NCBI GenBank assembly: GCA_017642935.1
Contig: JAEPOK010000002.1
Span: 744,001-808,000, forward strand
Direction: 5' to 3'
Length of the DNA: 64,000 bases
From: Hyphomicrobiales bacterium
GTDB lineage: Bacteria; Pseudomonadota; Alphaproteobacteria; Rhizobiales; MH13
Each line of letters begins with the position of its first letter. Within the stretch, counting starts at the first letter, position 1. Shown piece after piece: positions 34,995-43,356 of this stretch. A program made the translations under genes and the position numbers. Below the pieces are notes generated by a model. It had not been told where the DNA came from, did not search any database, and worked only from the letters and a program-made list of their open reading frames with translations.

Positions 34995-35615
34995 TTAGGC
35001 TGCCTGAAGGCCGCCAGTCTCGGTCAGAAAATCGACGATCTCCGTGACGCCCTGTCCTGATTTCAAGTCGGTGAACACGAAAGGACGTCCAGCGCGAGCC
35101 TTTTCCGCGTCGGATTGCATGGTGTCGAGATTGGCGCCGACATAGGGCGCAAGGTCGGCCTTGTTGATGATCAGCATATCGGAGCGCGTGATCGCAGGCC
35201 CGCCTTTGCGCGGAATGTCCTCTCCTTGGCAGACCGAGATGACATAGAGCGACAGATCGGCAAGGTCCGGCGAGAAGGTGGCGGCGAGATTGTCGCCGCC
35301 GGACTCGATCAGCACCACGTCCAGATCCGGGTGACGGTCTGTGAGCCGCTCGATGGCGCGCAGATTGATGGACGCGTCCTCGCGGATGGCTGTATGCGGG
35401 CAACCGCCGGTTTCCACCCCCATGATCCGGTCGGACGTCAGCGCCTGCATACGCACAAGCGCATCGGCGTCCTCCTTAGTGTAGATGTCGTTGGTCACGA
35501 CGCCGACCGAATGGGTATCGCGCAGCGCCAAACAAAGCGCTGCTGTGAGCGTGGTCTTGCCGGAGCCGACGGGACCACCGATGCCGATGCGCAAGGGTCC
35601 GTTGGAAAGGGTCAT
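34995..35615 (-). CDS. ureG: urease accessory GTPase UreG
   Basis: A 206-residue GTPase that powers nickel insertion into apo-urease with UreF, UreD and UreE. Walker A is [10 protein letters not shown] (about 13-22). [18 protein letters not shown] (about 66-83) contains the Cys-Pro-His nickel site, [17 protein letters not shown] follows, and the guanine motif NKAD is in [15 protein letters not shown]. Length and motifs are normal. It is the last gene of the urease run and overlaps ureF by four bases (ATGA), so they are translationally coupled. Confidence 0.96.
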   Translation of the reverse strand: MTLSNGPLRIGIGGPVGSGKTTLTAALCLALRDTHSVGVVTNDIYTKEDADALVRMQALTSDRIMGVETGGCPHTAIREDASINLRAIERLTDRHPDLDVVLIESGGDNLAATFSPDLADLSLYVISVCQGEDIPRKGGPAITRSDMLIINKADLAPYVGANLDTMQSDAEKARAGRPFVFTDLKSGQGVTEIVDFLTETGGLQAA

Positions 35616-36256
35616 GAAAGGAACAGCCTTGGTTCTAGGGTTTCGTGGCGGGCACTGACAATGTCGGCGAGGAACGCCGACCCGCCCAAATCATCCAGCG
35701 ATGCCCTTTCAGCCTCGGCCGCCACATTGAGCACCACCGGTTCCAAGCTGGCCAGTAGACGCGCGGCGCTCGTTTGCCCAATCAGGGAAAGCCGGATGGC
35801 CGCTTGCAGCTGATTGGAGACAAGCGTCTGCAACGTGGCGGTGAGCGTCTCGCTCAAGGGGATGCTCGCCTGGGCGCAGACGGTTCCAAGCGCGACGGGC
35901 AGGGGTGTCTCACGATCCATCTGGTGGGGTGCCCAGGCGCTGGCGGCGTCTAGAAAAGCCGCGCCTTGATCGAGGGTCTCGCGATGGCGCTCGGCGGATG
36001 GCGCGAGCGACGCTGCCAACGCGCTGAGCGCCTCGATGCCTTCGTGCTGCCGATGGGCTACAGCAATCAGCACGGCCTCGTTCCAGAAGCTGCCGCGAGC
36101 GAGCAGAGTCTCCAACCAGCTTTGCAAGCCTGTCTCATCGCGCACCAGGTCGTCGGCGACCGCCTGCTCCAACCCTGCGGAATAGGCAAAGCCGCCGGTG
36201 GGGAAAACCGGCGAGAGCCACGCCATCAGGCGGACAAGATGAGTGCTGACGCTCAT
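35612..36256 (-). CDS. ureF: urease accessory protein UreF
   Basis: A 214-residue all-helical protein, a UreF that bridges UreG and UreD on apo-urease. Recognised by [17 protein letters not shown] near residues 14-30, [15 protein letters not shown] near 46-60 and the C-terminal PRLFLS ending usual for the family. It overlaps ureG by four bases downstream and the small secreted gene by four bases upstream. Confidence 0.93.
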   Translation of the reverse strand: MSVSTHLVRLMAWLSPVFPTGGFAYSAGLEQAVADDLVRDETGLQSWLETLLARGSFWNEAVLIAVAHRQHEGIEALSALAASLAPSAERHRETLDQGAAFLDAASAWAPHQMDRETPLPVALGTVCAQASIPLSETLTATLQTLVSNQLQAAIRLSLIGQTSAARLLASLEPVVLNVAAEAERASLDDLGGSAFLADIVSARHETLEPRLFLS

Positions 36257-36720
36257 GGGAGCTCTTCAAGCTCGGCTGTTATGGCACCGGTCGCCTGATT
36301 GAGCGTCACGAGCAAGACCATAGGCAAGGTGCCGCCGGTCTTGGGGTCATAGGCACCCGATTGAATGGCGAAGCTTAGGCCGATGGCCGGATCATAATCA
36401 GAGATCATCGCCTCCAAAGTGAGACCGGTGAAACCAAGGTTGCCGTCCGCCGAGATGACGCGGCACTGGCGCCCGCCCAGCTCATCGAAGGGTGGGGAAA
36501 AGATGATGAGATGATAGGCGCCAGCGGCGGGCTCGATGACATCGGTCACGGCAAGGCGCACATCGCCATTGGCGAAGGTGCGCGTGTTCTGCGGCGCATC
36601 CCATGGCTCGACCAGGGCTTGGGCCGAGGCGCGCCAGTCGCATTCTTCCACCGTTTGGGCCGACGCCGGCGAGGCGAGACACGCAAGCGCCGATAGCGCA
36701 AGAAGCGTGGTTCTAATCAT
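36253..36720 (-). CDS. secreted hypothetical protein in urease run
   Basis: 155 residues with a signal peptide (MIRTTLLALSALACLASPASAQ). The mature protein has two or three cysteines and a beta-rich look (GAYHLIIFSPPFDELGGRQCRVI, then NLGFTGLTLEAMISDY) but is not recognised. The ATG at 36720 overlaps the end of ureE by eight bases, and its stop overlaps the ureF start, so it is embedded in the operon. A role in periplasmic nickel or urea handling is only a guess from position. Confidence 0.7.
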   Translation of the reverse strand: MIRTTLLALSALACLASPASAQTVEECDWRASAQALVEPWDAPQNTRTFANGDVRLAVTDVIEPAAGAYHLIIFSPPFDELGGRQCRVISADGNLGFTGLTLEAMISDYDPAIGLSFAIQSGAYDPKTGGTLPMVLLVTLNQATGAITAELEELP

Positions 36721-37183
36721 GGGCGTCCTCGTGATGGTGGTGATGGCCTTGATGCGCGCCGCCATAGGCCCCGCCCTCCGGATCGAAGGGGGCTTCGATT
36801 TCGGTGACGGTCGCTCCCAAGCCTTCCAACATTTCTTTGATGACGTGGTCGGCGCGGATGCGGATGCGGCTGTCCGTTACATCGGCGGCCAGATGGCGGT
36901 TGCCGATCTGCCAAGCCAGCGTCAGCAGGTGGCGCGTGTTGCGGCCGGTGACCTCGTAAAGCGCTTCGGGGACGGCGCGCACTTCGATTACGCGTCCGTC
37001 GGAGAGTCTCAGCCCCTCGCCATGTTTCAGAAGCCGCGCTTCGGGCAGGTCGAGTAGAAATTCGACGCCGCCATCCGACACCATCTTCATGCGCCTGCGA
37101 TGGCGGTCAGTCTCATCCAGCGTGATCGTGTCAGCTGGGTGATGGGTGTGATTGAGTATGGTGGAACAGGTTGGGACAGACAT
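36713..37183 (-). CDS. ureE: urease nickel metallochaperone UreE
   Basis: 156 residues: an N-terminal substrate-binding-type domain (DTITLDETDRHRRRMKM near 18-34, FLLDLPEARLLKHGEGLRL) and a C-terminal nickel-binding domain with YEVTGRNTRHLLTLAWQIGNRHL. It ends in a histidine-rich tail, HQGHHHHHEDAHD, suited to storing nickel. The ATG at 37183 is used; a GTG at 37222 could add 13 residues, and neither has a strong ribosome site. A diverged fragment of the same gene's 5' third lies at 38158-38304, so this copy may be a displaced or second ureE. It is separated from ureC by an orphan gene and two regulator-type genes. Confidence 0.92.
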   Translation of the reverse strand: MSVPTCSTILNHTHHPADTITLDETDRHRRRMKMVSDGGVEFLLDLPEARLLKHGEGLRLSDGRVIEVRAVPEALYEVTGRNTRHLLTLAWQIGNRHLAADVTDSRIRIRADHVIKEMLEGLGATVTEIEAPFDPEGGAYGGAHQGHHHHHEDAHD

Positions 37184-37278
37184 GGGGAGAGGACCAGCGA
37201 TGCGTGTTTGATGCACCGTCACCCAATCATGATCCCGTGTCTATCCGTTGGTCGCCTGAGTTTTAGGCAATTGGGTTT

Positions 37279-37752
37279 CTAGGCTGCCTCCGCCTGGGCG
37301 GCGGATTTGTACGCCTCTTCAAACACACCAACCCAGCCATTGTTGTAGCTTTCGCGCGCATCCGCAGCGCCGTCACCCATGCGTTCCCAATGGGTGTGGG
37401 TGAGTTTCACCTCTGTCCCGGAACCGGCGGGTGTGAAATGGACATCAACCAGGGTGGAATTCTCTTCCGGTGTGCCGATGTGCCATGCCAGTTGCAGATG
37501 TTCGCCGGGCTGGAACACTTTCACTGAGCCCCAATTGTGCACGGTGCCGTCGTGCCCGATTTCGGTGAGGCTACCGCCTTCTTTCAGTTCCAGTCTGATG
37601 GCCTGGGCGGGCTTGCCATCCATGGCGGAGACGGAGTTGACGCCAAGCGGCCACCATTTGGTGATGTCGCGGGTGAAGATGGCAAAGGCGGTATCCGGCG
37701 AGCAGGGCACGCTGATGGTTTTTTCGATGGGGGCGATCTGAGGTTCGCTCAT
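37279..37752 (-). CDS. SRPBCC (AHSA1-like) domain protein
   Basis: A 157-residue START-like ligand-binding-fold protein of the activator-of-Hsp90-ATPase-1 group (PF08327). EKTISVPCSPDTAFAIFTRDITKWWP near the start and GTEVKLTHTHWERMG, ESYNNGWVGVFEEAYK near the end are typical. It follows an ArsR regulator with a four-base overlap, a very common bacterial pair whose function is unknown. The pair is inserted in the urease run between ureE and the ureE fragment and may be an independent unit. Confidence 0.87.
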   Translation of the reverse strand: MSEPQIAPIEKTISVPCSPDTAFAIFTRDITKWWPLGVNSVSAMDGKPAQAIRLELKEGGSLTEIGHDGTVHNWGSVKVFQPGEHLQLAWHIGTPEENSTLVDVHFTPAGSGTEVKLTHTHWERMGDGAADARESYNNGWVGVFEEAYKSAAQAEAA

Positions 37753-38117
37753 GATGGTTCGTCCTGGTTGGATGGGTCGGTTTGCTTCTCGACTTCGGCT
37801 GCAAAGGCAGCCAGGACATCGCCCCAGACGCTGTCGAGATAGGCGCGCAGCGGCGCGAGCCCTTGCGGATCGACGGCGTAGAGGCGGCTTGTGCCCTTCG
37901 GCGTGGCCGTCACAAGGCCCGCATCGGCGAGCACTTTGAGGTGTTGGGAAACCGCGGGCCGCGAAATCGGGCGACCGCTGGCAATGGTGGTGACGGTTTT
38001 CGGTCCGGTGCGCAGCGCTTCAAAGATGTCGCGGCGGGTGTCATCCGCCAGCGCGGCAAAGACCTGGGACGGAGGCAGGGCAGATTGATCAGTTGCGAGA
38101 TTTGTTTCGTAAGTCAT
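37749..38117 (-). CDS. ArsR-type winged-helix repressor
   Basis: 122 residues with a single winged-helix domain: LADDTRRDIFEALRTGPKTVTTIA, then the recognition helix region ISRPAVSQHLKVLADAGLV near residues 50-68 and a wing TPKGTSRLYAVD. There are no cysteine pairs of metal-sensing ArsR proteins, which fits the ArsR-SRPBCC type. It overlaps the SRPBCC gene by four bases. An inverted repeat sits just before its start codon and is a probable autoregulatory site. Confidence 0.9.
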   Translation of the reverse strand: MTYETNLATDQSALPPSQVFAALADDTRRDIFEALRTGPKTVTTIASGRPISRPAVSQHLKVLADAGLVTATPKGTSRLYAVDPQGLAPLRAYLDSVWGDVLAAFAAEVEKQTDPSNQDEPS

Positions 38118-38125
38118 AACTTACG

Positions 38126-38141
38126 GTAAGCGTATGCTTAC
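38126..38141. promoter_or_regulatory. inverted repeat, probable ArsR operator
   Basis: GTAAGC-GTAT-GCTTAC lies 9 bases upstream of the arsR start, flanked by further TTACG/CGTAAG half-sites at 38109-38114 and 38120-38125. A TTGACT hexamer (38147-38152, minus strand) stands a suitable distance upstream of this element, so a repressor bound here would block transcription of the pair. Confidence 0.5.
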
Positions 38142-38157
38142 GGAAAGTCAAGGCGTG

Positions 38158-38304
38158 TTAGGAATCTGGGTTAGCTAGGAAGCCGATACCGCTGTTGAAC
38201 GTCATCTTCTTCTGTCGGCGGTATCGACCCTCTTCATCCAGCCTGATCGTGTCAGCGGGGTGATGGGTCGTACGATCGAGAATGGTAGAAACGGCGGCCA
38301 GCAA
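38158..38304 (-). pseudogene. ureE 5'-end fragment
   Basis: The minus strand encodes 48 codons that line up with the N-terminal third of UreE: STILDRTTHHPADTIRLDEE against STILNHTHHPADTITLDET, then GRYRR and MTFNSGIGFL against DRHRR and MVSDGGVEFLL. The frame then shifts and hits a stop at 38158. Nucleotide similarity is high in CTGACACGATCA. No nickel-binding domain follows. It could start at a TTG (38304), but upstream is an in-frame stop and no ribosome site is seen. It sits between the orphan gene after ureC and arsR, where a functional ureE would be expected, so it is probably a leftover of a duplicated or replaced ureE. Confidence 0.75.
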
Positions 38305-38319
38305 GTGTCGGTTTGAAAA

Positions 38320-39723
38320 TCATGTCTCGAATTTGTCGATGGTTCCGAAGACGATTTTGCTGCGTTCATTGCTCATTGGCATATCAATCATCGTGTCTCG
38401 CGACTTTTTTGCCTCCGTGCGCATCTGGTTCATGAACTCACGCCGGTCTTCGTAAACAAATGCTTCGCCGTGCATCTTCCCAACACGACGCAGGGTTCGC
38501 TTGAAGTTTGGCGCATAGTAGCCAAGGCTTGCGTTTACGTAGGGTCCGAGCTCGACAACGGTTCTTGTAAGGGTTGCAACACCTTCATCGGGAATAACTT
38601 GCTGGATGTCACTCAACCACTCGACATAGTTATCCTCTTGCATGCCCTCCAGAACTTTGAGCACGGGGTCCGTCAGCGTACCTATCACTATTTCGCCGGT
38701 GGAACGCGACAGCCCAAAGACGGAAGACAATACGGCATTGTAGCGGGCGCTTGCGTCCAGCAAAGCGTCATGCGTTGCCTGGTTGGCTTCGTTGAAATAG
38801 GCGTCCCTCGCATTCAAAAACTCGATCCGGGCATCATGCTCTTCGCGACCGGGAGTCAGGAAAGGTCTGGCCACGGCGTTGCCGTCTGACAGATCGATTT
38901 TCATTGTGTTCCAAGGCATCGCTGGCATGTCCAGGGGGCCTTGTTCAGCAATAAATTTCTCGGATGCTGTGTTTGTCGGTAGGTTGCGATTAAGCGCCCA
39001 TAAGAACAGTGCGTTGAGCCGCGTGTTGACATGGACGGACGCTTGCTCATGCATCGAAAGAATGCCTGCAAAATTGAAGTGATAAACTTCGTTGGCAAAG
39101 TTCATCGATTCTAGGTGAGCAATCTCGCGATCATCTGGATCATTGATTGCTCCACACACTTCTTGGCTAACGTCTTCCCATTGTGTCCTTGCGGCAGTCG
39201 GATTCGCCTCAAAAAGTGTAATGAAACCGTTGCAAATCCTCTTAAACAGTTCGTGTGGTAAGGCATCGAACCAATACAGGTGTTCAGGGGCTTTTCTCAC
39301 CAAAAGGACCAACCGGTAAAAGCCCTGGCTAACGTCGTAAGGCGGCCATTTGTGGAAGTTGTTGTTGCGGTCCAAACGCTGTGACAGGGCTTCCAAATCG
39401 CGAATGGTGTTCGGATCGTTTGCCAAACTGGCGTGACTTTTGACACCGCCATTGGCCATTGCTTTCGGCATTTCTGAAGGACGCGTTCTGCACAGCACTT
39501 TGACGTGCTCAAACTCGATCAGTGTTTCCAAAAGAGAGTCTGTGCCGGGGCGGCGAATTCCCTCAAGTGCTTGGCGGCTCTGAACAATGTAGCCGTCGTT
39601 GATGTAGGCCGGCTGGCCGAAGAGCAAATTGTCAAGCAGGGTCTGATTGAAATCCAGCGCACCGCGGCGCCCCGTCCATGGGTAGCGCGTCACGACATCG
39701 TCAAGATTGCCTAGGTAGAGCAC
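38320..39723 (-). CDS. orphan hypothetical protein inside urease run
   Basis: 467 residues, not recognised. No signal peptide or clear membrane segment; the composition is that of a soluble, mixed helical protein with many aromatic and asparagine residues. Distinctive stretches are TRYPWTGRRGALDFNQTLLDN near 12-32, AYINDGYIVQSRQALEG near 39-55, and LNALFLWALNRNLPTNTASE in the middle. The start is GTG at 39723, nine bases after the ureC stop, with GAGGAAAGG reading across the junction, so it should be translated with ureC. Composition differs from the neighbours: 38401-38460 is about 52% GC against about 70% in ureC (40021-40080). It looks like an inserted foreign gene between ureC and the ureE remnant. 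Function unknown. Confidence 0.7.
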   Translation of the reverse strand: MLYLGNLDDVVTRYPWTGRRGALDFNQTLLDNLLFGQPAYINDGYIVQSRQALEGIRRPGTDSLLETLIEFEHVKVLCRTRPSEMPKAMANGGVKSHASLANDPNTIRDLEALSQRLDRNNNFHKWPPYDVSQGFYRLVLLVRKAPEHLYWFDALPHELFKRICNGFITLFEANPTAARTQWEDVSQEVCGAINDPDDREIAHLESMNFANEVYHFNFAGILSMHEQASVHVNTRLNALFLWALNRNLPTNTASEKFIAEQGPLDMPAMPWNTMKIDLSDGNAVARPFLTPGREEHDARIEFLNARDAYFNEANQATHDALLDASARYNAVLSSVFGLSRSTGEIVIGTLTDPVLKVLEGMQEDNYVEWLSDIQQVIPDEGVATLTRTVVELGPYVNASLGYYAPNFKRTLRRVGKMHGEAFVYEDRREFMNQMRTEAKKSRDTMIDMPMSNERSKIVFGTIDKFET

Positions 39724-39732
39724 GGCCTTTCC

Positions 39733-41445
39733 TCAAAACATAAAGTACCTTTGCGCCATGGGTAGCACATCTGCTGGCTCGCAGGTGAGCAGTTCGCCGT
39801 CGGCGCGGACCTCATAGGTTTCCGGGTCCACCTCCACATCCGGCGTGGCGCTGTTGTGCACCATACTCGCTTTGCTGATGCCGCCGCGGGTGTTCTGGCA
39901 GGCGACCATGCTTTTTTCGACGCCGAGCGACTCTTGCAGGCCCGCATCCAACGCTGCCTGGCTGACAAAGGTCACCGATGCATTGGTGATCGCCTTGCCG
40001 AACGCGCCGAACATCGGGCGCATGTGCACCGGCTGGGGTGTCGGGATGGACGCATTGGGGTCGCCCATCGGTGCGGCAGCAATCGATCCGCCGACCAGCA
40101 CCATGTCAGGCTTCACGCCAAAGAACGCCGTGTTCCACAGCACAAGATCGGCGCGTTTGCCCACTTCAACGGAGCCGATTTCCTTCGACAGACCATGCGC
40201 GATGGCCGGGTTGATCGTGTATTTGGCGATGTAGCGGCGCACACGCACATTATCGTTGTCGCCGGTTTCATCGGGCAGCGCGCCGCGCTGGCGCTTCATC
40301 TTGTCGGCGGTCTGCCAGGTGCGGATCAGCACCTCGCCCACACGGCCCATCGCCTGTGAATCCGAGGCAATGATCGAGAACGCGCCCATATCGTGCAGAA
40401 TGTCTTCGGCAGCAATCGTCTCTTTGCGGATGCGCGACTCGGCAAAGGCGATATCCTCGGGGATGCGCGAATCTAGGTGATGGCAGACCATCAGCATATC
40501 CAGGTGCTCGGCCACCGTGTTCACGGTGTAGGGACGCGTCGGGTTGGTGGAGGAGGGCAAGATATTGTCCAGCCCGCAGACCTTGATGATGTCCGGCGCG
40601 TGGCCACCGCCGGCCCCCTCGGTGTGGAAGGCGTGGATGGTTCGGCCTGCGATGGCGTCGATGGTCGATTCCACAAAGCCTGACTCGTTCAGCGTGTCGG
40701 TGTGGATCATTACCTGCACGTCATATTCATCGGCGACCGACAGGCAACAATCGATAGCCGCAGGCGTCGTGCCCCAGTCCTCGTGCAGTTTCAGCGCGCA
40801 GGCTCCGCCCAAAATCATCTCTTCCAGCGCGGCAGGCTGGGATGCGTTGCCTTTGCCCGAAAGCCCGATGTTCATCGGAAACGCATCAAAGCTTTGGATC
40901 ATGCGGCCGATGTGCCATGGCCCCGGCGTGCAGGTGGTGGCCAGCGTGCCATGGGCCGGACCCGTGCCGCCGCCAAGCATCGTGGTGAGGCCCGACATCA
41001 GGGCTTCGTCGATCTGCTGCGGGCAGATGAAGTGGATGTGCGCGTCGAACCCGCCGGCGGTCAGGATTTTGCCTTCACCGGCGATCGCTTCGGTGCCAGG
41101 GCCTATGACGATGTCCACATTTGGCTGCGTGTCCGGGTTGCCCGCCTTGCCGATGGAATGAATGCGCCCGTCTTTCAGGCCAACATCGGCTTTGTAGATG
41201 CCGGTGTGATCGACGATCAGTGCGTTGGTGATCACCGTGTCCACCGCACCGCCCGCGCGCGTCACCTGGCTCTGGCCCATACCGTCGCGGATGACTTTGC
41301 CGCCGCCGAATTTCACCTCCTCGCCATAGGTGGTGAGGTCACGTTCCACCTCGATGAACAGCTCAGTGTCAGCCAGGCGCACCTTGTCGCCAGTGGTCGG
41401 GCCGTACATGCCGGCATAGTCGGCGCGGGAAAGGGTGGCGGGCAT
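39733..41445 (-). CDS. ureC: urease alpha subunit
   Basis: A 570-residue catalytic subunit; urease hydrolyses urea to ammonia and carbamate. All active-site residues are present at the spacing of Klebsiella urease plus two: His136 and His138 in [10 protein letters not shown], the carbamylated Lys219 in ALKLHEDWG, His248 in MIHTD, His274 in [14 protein letters not shown], Cys321-His322-His323 of the flap in [12 protein letters not shown], and Asp362 in [10 protein letters not shown]. The ATG at 41445 is preceded by AAGGAG, and the length matches the family. An orphan gene follows at once in place of ureE. Confidence 0.98.
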   Translation of the reverse strand: MPATLSRADYAGMYGPTTGDKVRLADTELFIEVERDLTTYGEEVKFGGGKVIRDGMGQSQVTRAGGAVDTVITNALIVDHTGIYKADVGLKDGRIHSIGKAGNPDTQPNVDIVIGPGTEAIAGEGKILTAGGFDAHIHFICPQQIDEALMSGLTTMLGGGTGPAHGTLATTCTPGPWHIGRMIQSFDAFPMNIGLSGKGNASQPAALEEMILGGACALKLHEDWGTTPAAIDCCLSVADEYDVQVMIHTDTLNESGFVESTIDAIAGRTIHAFHTEGAGGGHAPDIIKVCGLDNILPSSTNPTRPYTVNTVAEHLDMLMVCHHLDSRIPEDIAFAESRIRKETIAAEDILHDMGAFSIIASDSQAMGRVGEVLIRTWQTADKMKRQRGALPDETGDNDNVRVRRYIAKYTINPAIAHGLSKEIGSVEVGKRADLVLWNTAFFGVKPDMVLVGGSIAAAPMGDPNASIPTPQPVHMRPMFGAFGKAITNASVTFVSQAALDAGLQESLGVEKSMVACQNTRGGISKASMVHNSATPDVEVDPETYEVRADGELLTCEPADVLPMAQRYFMF

Positions 41446-41474
41446 GGGGGGCTCCTTGGGACGGAATCGAAACT

Positions 41475-41873
41475 CTACGGCTGCATCAACAGGTCGCGCA
41501 GCTGCGCGGTGCGTTGGCGGGTCGTGTGGGCAAGGCAGGAAAAGCGGATCAGCGGTTGGATTGAACCGCCTTCGTATAAGGCAGCTTCGGCGTTGCAATG
41601 GGCATCGCGGAACGGAATCCAAAGGCGCTGGGCGTCCAGAATGGCCTGCCACGTACTGCTGTCGCGGCGCGCATCGCGCAGATCGGACCAGACGGCGTTC
41701 AGCTCTTCGTCTGCGGCCTGGTAATCTTCACCAGCGCAGACATTCATCGCCATCTGGGTCTGTGGCGCCTTGCAGTCAAAATCGGCCTGCGCTTTTGCCG
41801 GGCGCGTCGGTGCGCCCAGGAAAAGCGGAACCAACAAAAGCGGTGTTATGAGCCGGGCGATTTTGCGCATCAT
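41475..41873 (-). CDS. LprI/DUF1311 family secreted protein
   Basis: 132 residues with a signal peptide ([20 protein letters not shown]...AKA) and a DUF1311 domain: [31 protein letters not shown], then the Q.WI.FRDAHC pattern, with four cysteines in the family order. Mycobacterial LprI inhibits lysozyme; other members are uncharacterised. It overlaps the stop of the upstream gene by one base (TAATG) and lies 29 bases before ureC, so it is part of the urease transcript. Its role there is unknown. Confidence 0.85.
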   Translation of the reverse strand: MMRKIARLITPLLLVPLFLGAPTRPAKAQADFDCKAPQTQMAMNVCAGEDYQAADEELNAVWSDLRDARRDSSTWQAILDAQRLWIPFRDAHCNAEAALYEGGSIQPLIRFSCLAHTTRQRTAQLRDLLMQP

Positions 41874-42253
41874 TACCCCACCAGGCCGGGAATGCGCGGG
41901 CCGCGTTTGGTGAGGCGGCGGGCGTTGGCGCCGGTCTTTTTCTGCATCGGCTTCACCGCTTCGAGCATGATCGACGCTGGGCTCTCGCCGCGCATCAACG
42001 CGCGCGCCGCGCCAGCCGTGCCTTTGGCCAGCGCCACCTGTTTTTCGCGCACCATCATTTGGTTTTCCAGGTCCGAATGATTCCAGAAACCGGCTGCGCC
42101 CATGGTGCGCATGGCGATGACCGATTGGGCCTCGAAGCCCATGCGCCAGAGCGCGAAATTGAGGTCCATCACGGCGCTGGCGCTGGCTTTTTTCATGCTG
42201 TCTTGATGCCTTTGTTGGTCTTGTTCTTGGACTTGGTTTTGGAAGGCGCGCAT
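41873..42253 (-). CDS. urease-operon hypothetical, helical
   Basis: 126 residues, mostly amphipathic helix, basic at the end (MQKKTGANARRLTKRG). AVMDLNFALWRMGFEAQSVIAMR and GAAGFWNHSDLENQMMVREKQVA are reminiscent of small proteins found between ureB and ureC in other alphaproteobacteria, with a phasin-like helical look. No membrane helix or signal is present. The start could be ATG 42253 (used), or 42196; neither has a strong ribosome site. It precedes lprI with a one-base overlap. Confidence 0.65.
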   Translation of the reverse strand: MRAFQNQVQEQDQQRHQDSMKKASASAVMDLNFALWRMGFEAQSVIAMRTMGAAGFWNHSDLENQMMVREKQVALAKGTAGAARALMRGESPASIMLEAVKPMQKKTGANARRLTKRGPRIPGLVG

Positions 42254-42315
42254 CGGCGCGTTGCCAGGCCTGCGGCCTTGGCGGGTTCTGCGCCTGAAAA
42301 GGGCAAGTGAGGGGA

Positions 42316-42621
42316 TCAAAGCGCCCCCATAACGTCTTTGCGGAAGCCATAGACTTGGCGCTTGCCCGACAGCGGCACGAGCGTCACGTCACGCGCTTGT
42401 CCGGGTTCAAAGCGCACGGCTGTCCCGGCAGCAATGTCCAGGCGCATGCCGCGCGCGGCGTCGCGATCAAATGAAAGTGCCGGATTGGTCTCAAAGAAAT
42501 GATAGTGCGAACCGACCTGCACCGGGCGGTCGCCCGTGTTGGCCACTTTGAGTGTGACGGCGTCGGCGCCCTGGTTGAGGGTGATGTCGCCTGTGGCTGT
42601 GATCACTTCACCGGGGATCAT
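42316..42621 (-). CDS. ureB: urease beta subunit
   Basis: 101 residues, the normal size of a separate bacterial beta subunit. [16 protein letters not shown] at the start, [22 protein letters not shown] with the conserved HYHF, and VRFEPGQ near the end are diagnostic. It is a structural part of the (alpha beta gamma)3 enzyme. The ATG at 42621 lies inside the end of the preceding small membrane-protein gene (14-base overlap). ureA is separate, so this is the three-subunit type. Confidence 0.96.
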   Translation of the reverse strand: MIPGEVITATGDITLNQGADAVTLKVANTGDRPVQVGSHYHFFETNPALSFDRDAARGMRLDIAAGTAVRFEPGQARDVTLVPLSGKRQVYGFRKDVMGAL

Positions 42622-42814
42622 GGTCGCCGCCCTTTCTCTTGGCTTTGGCAGCGCGCAGCGCGACAAGGGTGAGCCCACCCATAACCACCAGAACCGCCAA
42701 TGCGATCAGCGCTGTCCAATCGGTATGCGGATGATGGTGCGGCGCGCCCGTATCATGGGCGAAACTTGTGGCCGGCAGCGCCAAAGCGACGGCGGAAAAA
42801 AGAAGCTGTTTCAT
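42608..42814 (-). CDS. small His-rich membrane protein in urease run
   Basis: 68 residues: a signal-like helix (1-19, ending SFA), a short periplasmic segment [14 protein letters not shown] with five histidines, one transmembrane helix ([19 protein letters not shown]), and a basic tail. The histidine cluster suggests metal binding, plausibly nickel, in the periplasm. It sits between ureA and ureB, overlaps ureB by 14 bases, and starts in a one-base overlap with the next upstream gene. No family is recognised. Confidence 0.7.
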   Translation of the reverse strand: MKQLLFSAVALALPATSFAHDTGAPHHHPHTDWTALIALAVLVVMGGLTLVALRAAKAKRKGGDHDPR

Positions 42815-43032
42815 CAGTCACGGTCCTTGTTGAGCAATGGGGGTGTCGCGCGCGGGCGTGTCGTGCTGGTGGAGGAGAACGAGTCTGCGTCGATCTCATC
42901 GGGCGGCAGGGTTCGCCGCCAAGGCCGACCGGTCAGAACTTTGAAGCCGATCACGCTCATCACAACCACCAGCGCAACGCCGATGGCCAGCAAATCGAAA
43001 CTCGCCAGAGGGTGGAAGTTGGAAAGGTTCAT
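42814..43032 (-). CDS. small membrane protein in urease run
   Basis: 72 residues with one transmembrane helix near the N-terminus (DLLAIGVALVVVMSVIGFKVL) and a polar, Thr/Ser/Arg-rich remainder. Its stop TGA overlaps the next ATG (TGATG), and its ATG comes three bases after the ureA stop, so tight translational coupling is evident. Unrecognised; its pairing with the His-rich membrane protein suggests they act together. Confidence 0.68.
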   Translation of the reverse strand: MNLSNFHPLASFDLLAIGVALVVVMSVIGFKVLTGRPWRRTLPPDEIDADSFSSTSTTRPRATPPLLNKDRD

Positions 43033-43035
43033 TGG

Positions 43036-43338
43036 CTAGCGGATCGGCTCGTGTACGGTGACGAGCTTGGTGCCGTCGGGGAACGTTGCTTCGACCTGCA
43101 CATCGTGGATCATTTCGGCGATGCCCTCCATCACCTGATCGCGGGTGATGACATGGGCGCCAGCCTCCATAAGATCGGCTACGGCGCGGCCATCGCGGGC
43201 GCCTTCGACAACGAAATCGGTGATCAGCGCGATGGCCTCGGGGTGATTGAGTTTGACGCCGCGCTCCAGCCGTTTGCGCGCAACCATGGCGGCCATCGAC
43301 ACCAGAAGTTTGTCTTTTTCGCGGGGGGTGAGCTGCAT
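43036..43338 (-). CDS. ureA: urease gamma subunit
   Basis: 100 residues, the usual size. [48 protein letters not shown] and [20 protein letters not shown] are the three conserved blocks. It lies 18 bases after ureD. First structural gene of the urease operon. Confidence 0.97.
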   Translation of the reverse strand: MQLTPREKDKLLVSMAAMVARKRLERGVKLNHPEAIALITDFVVEGARDGRAVADLMEAGAHVITRDQVMEGIAEMIHDVQVEATFPDGTKLVTVHEPIR

Positions 43339-43356
43339 GCAGAAGTCCTTAAGCGT

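Noticed and set aside
40702-41724. 340-codon open frame opposite ureC
   Set aside because: Antisense shadow; ureC has every active-site residue on the other strand.
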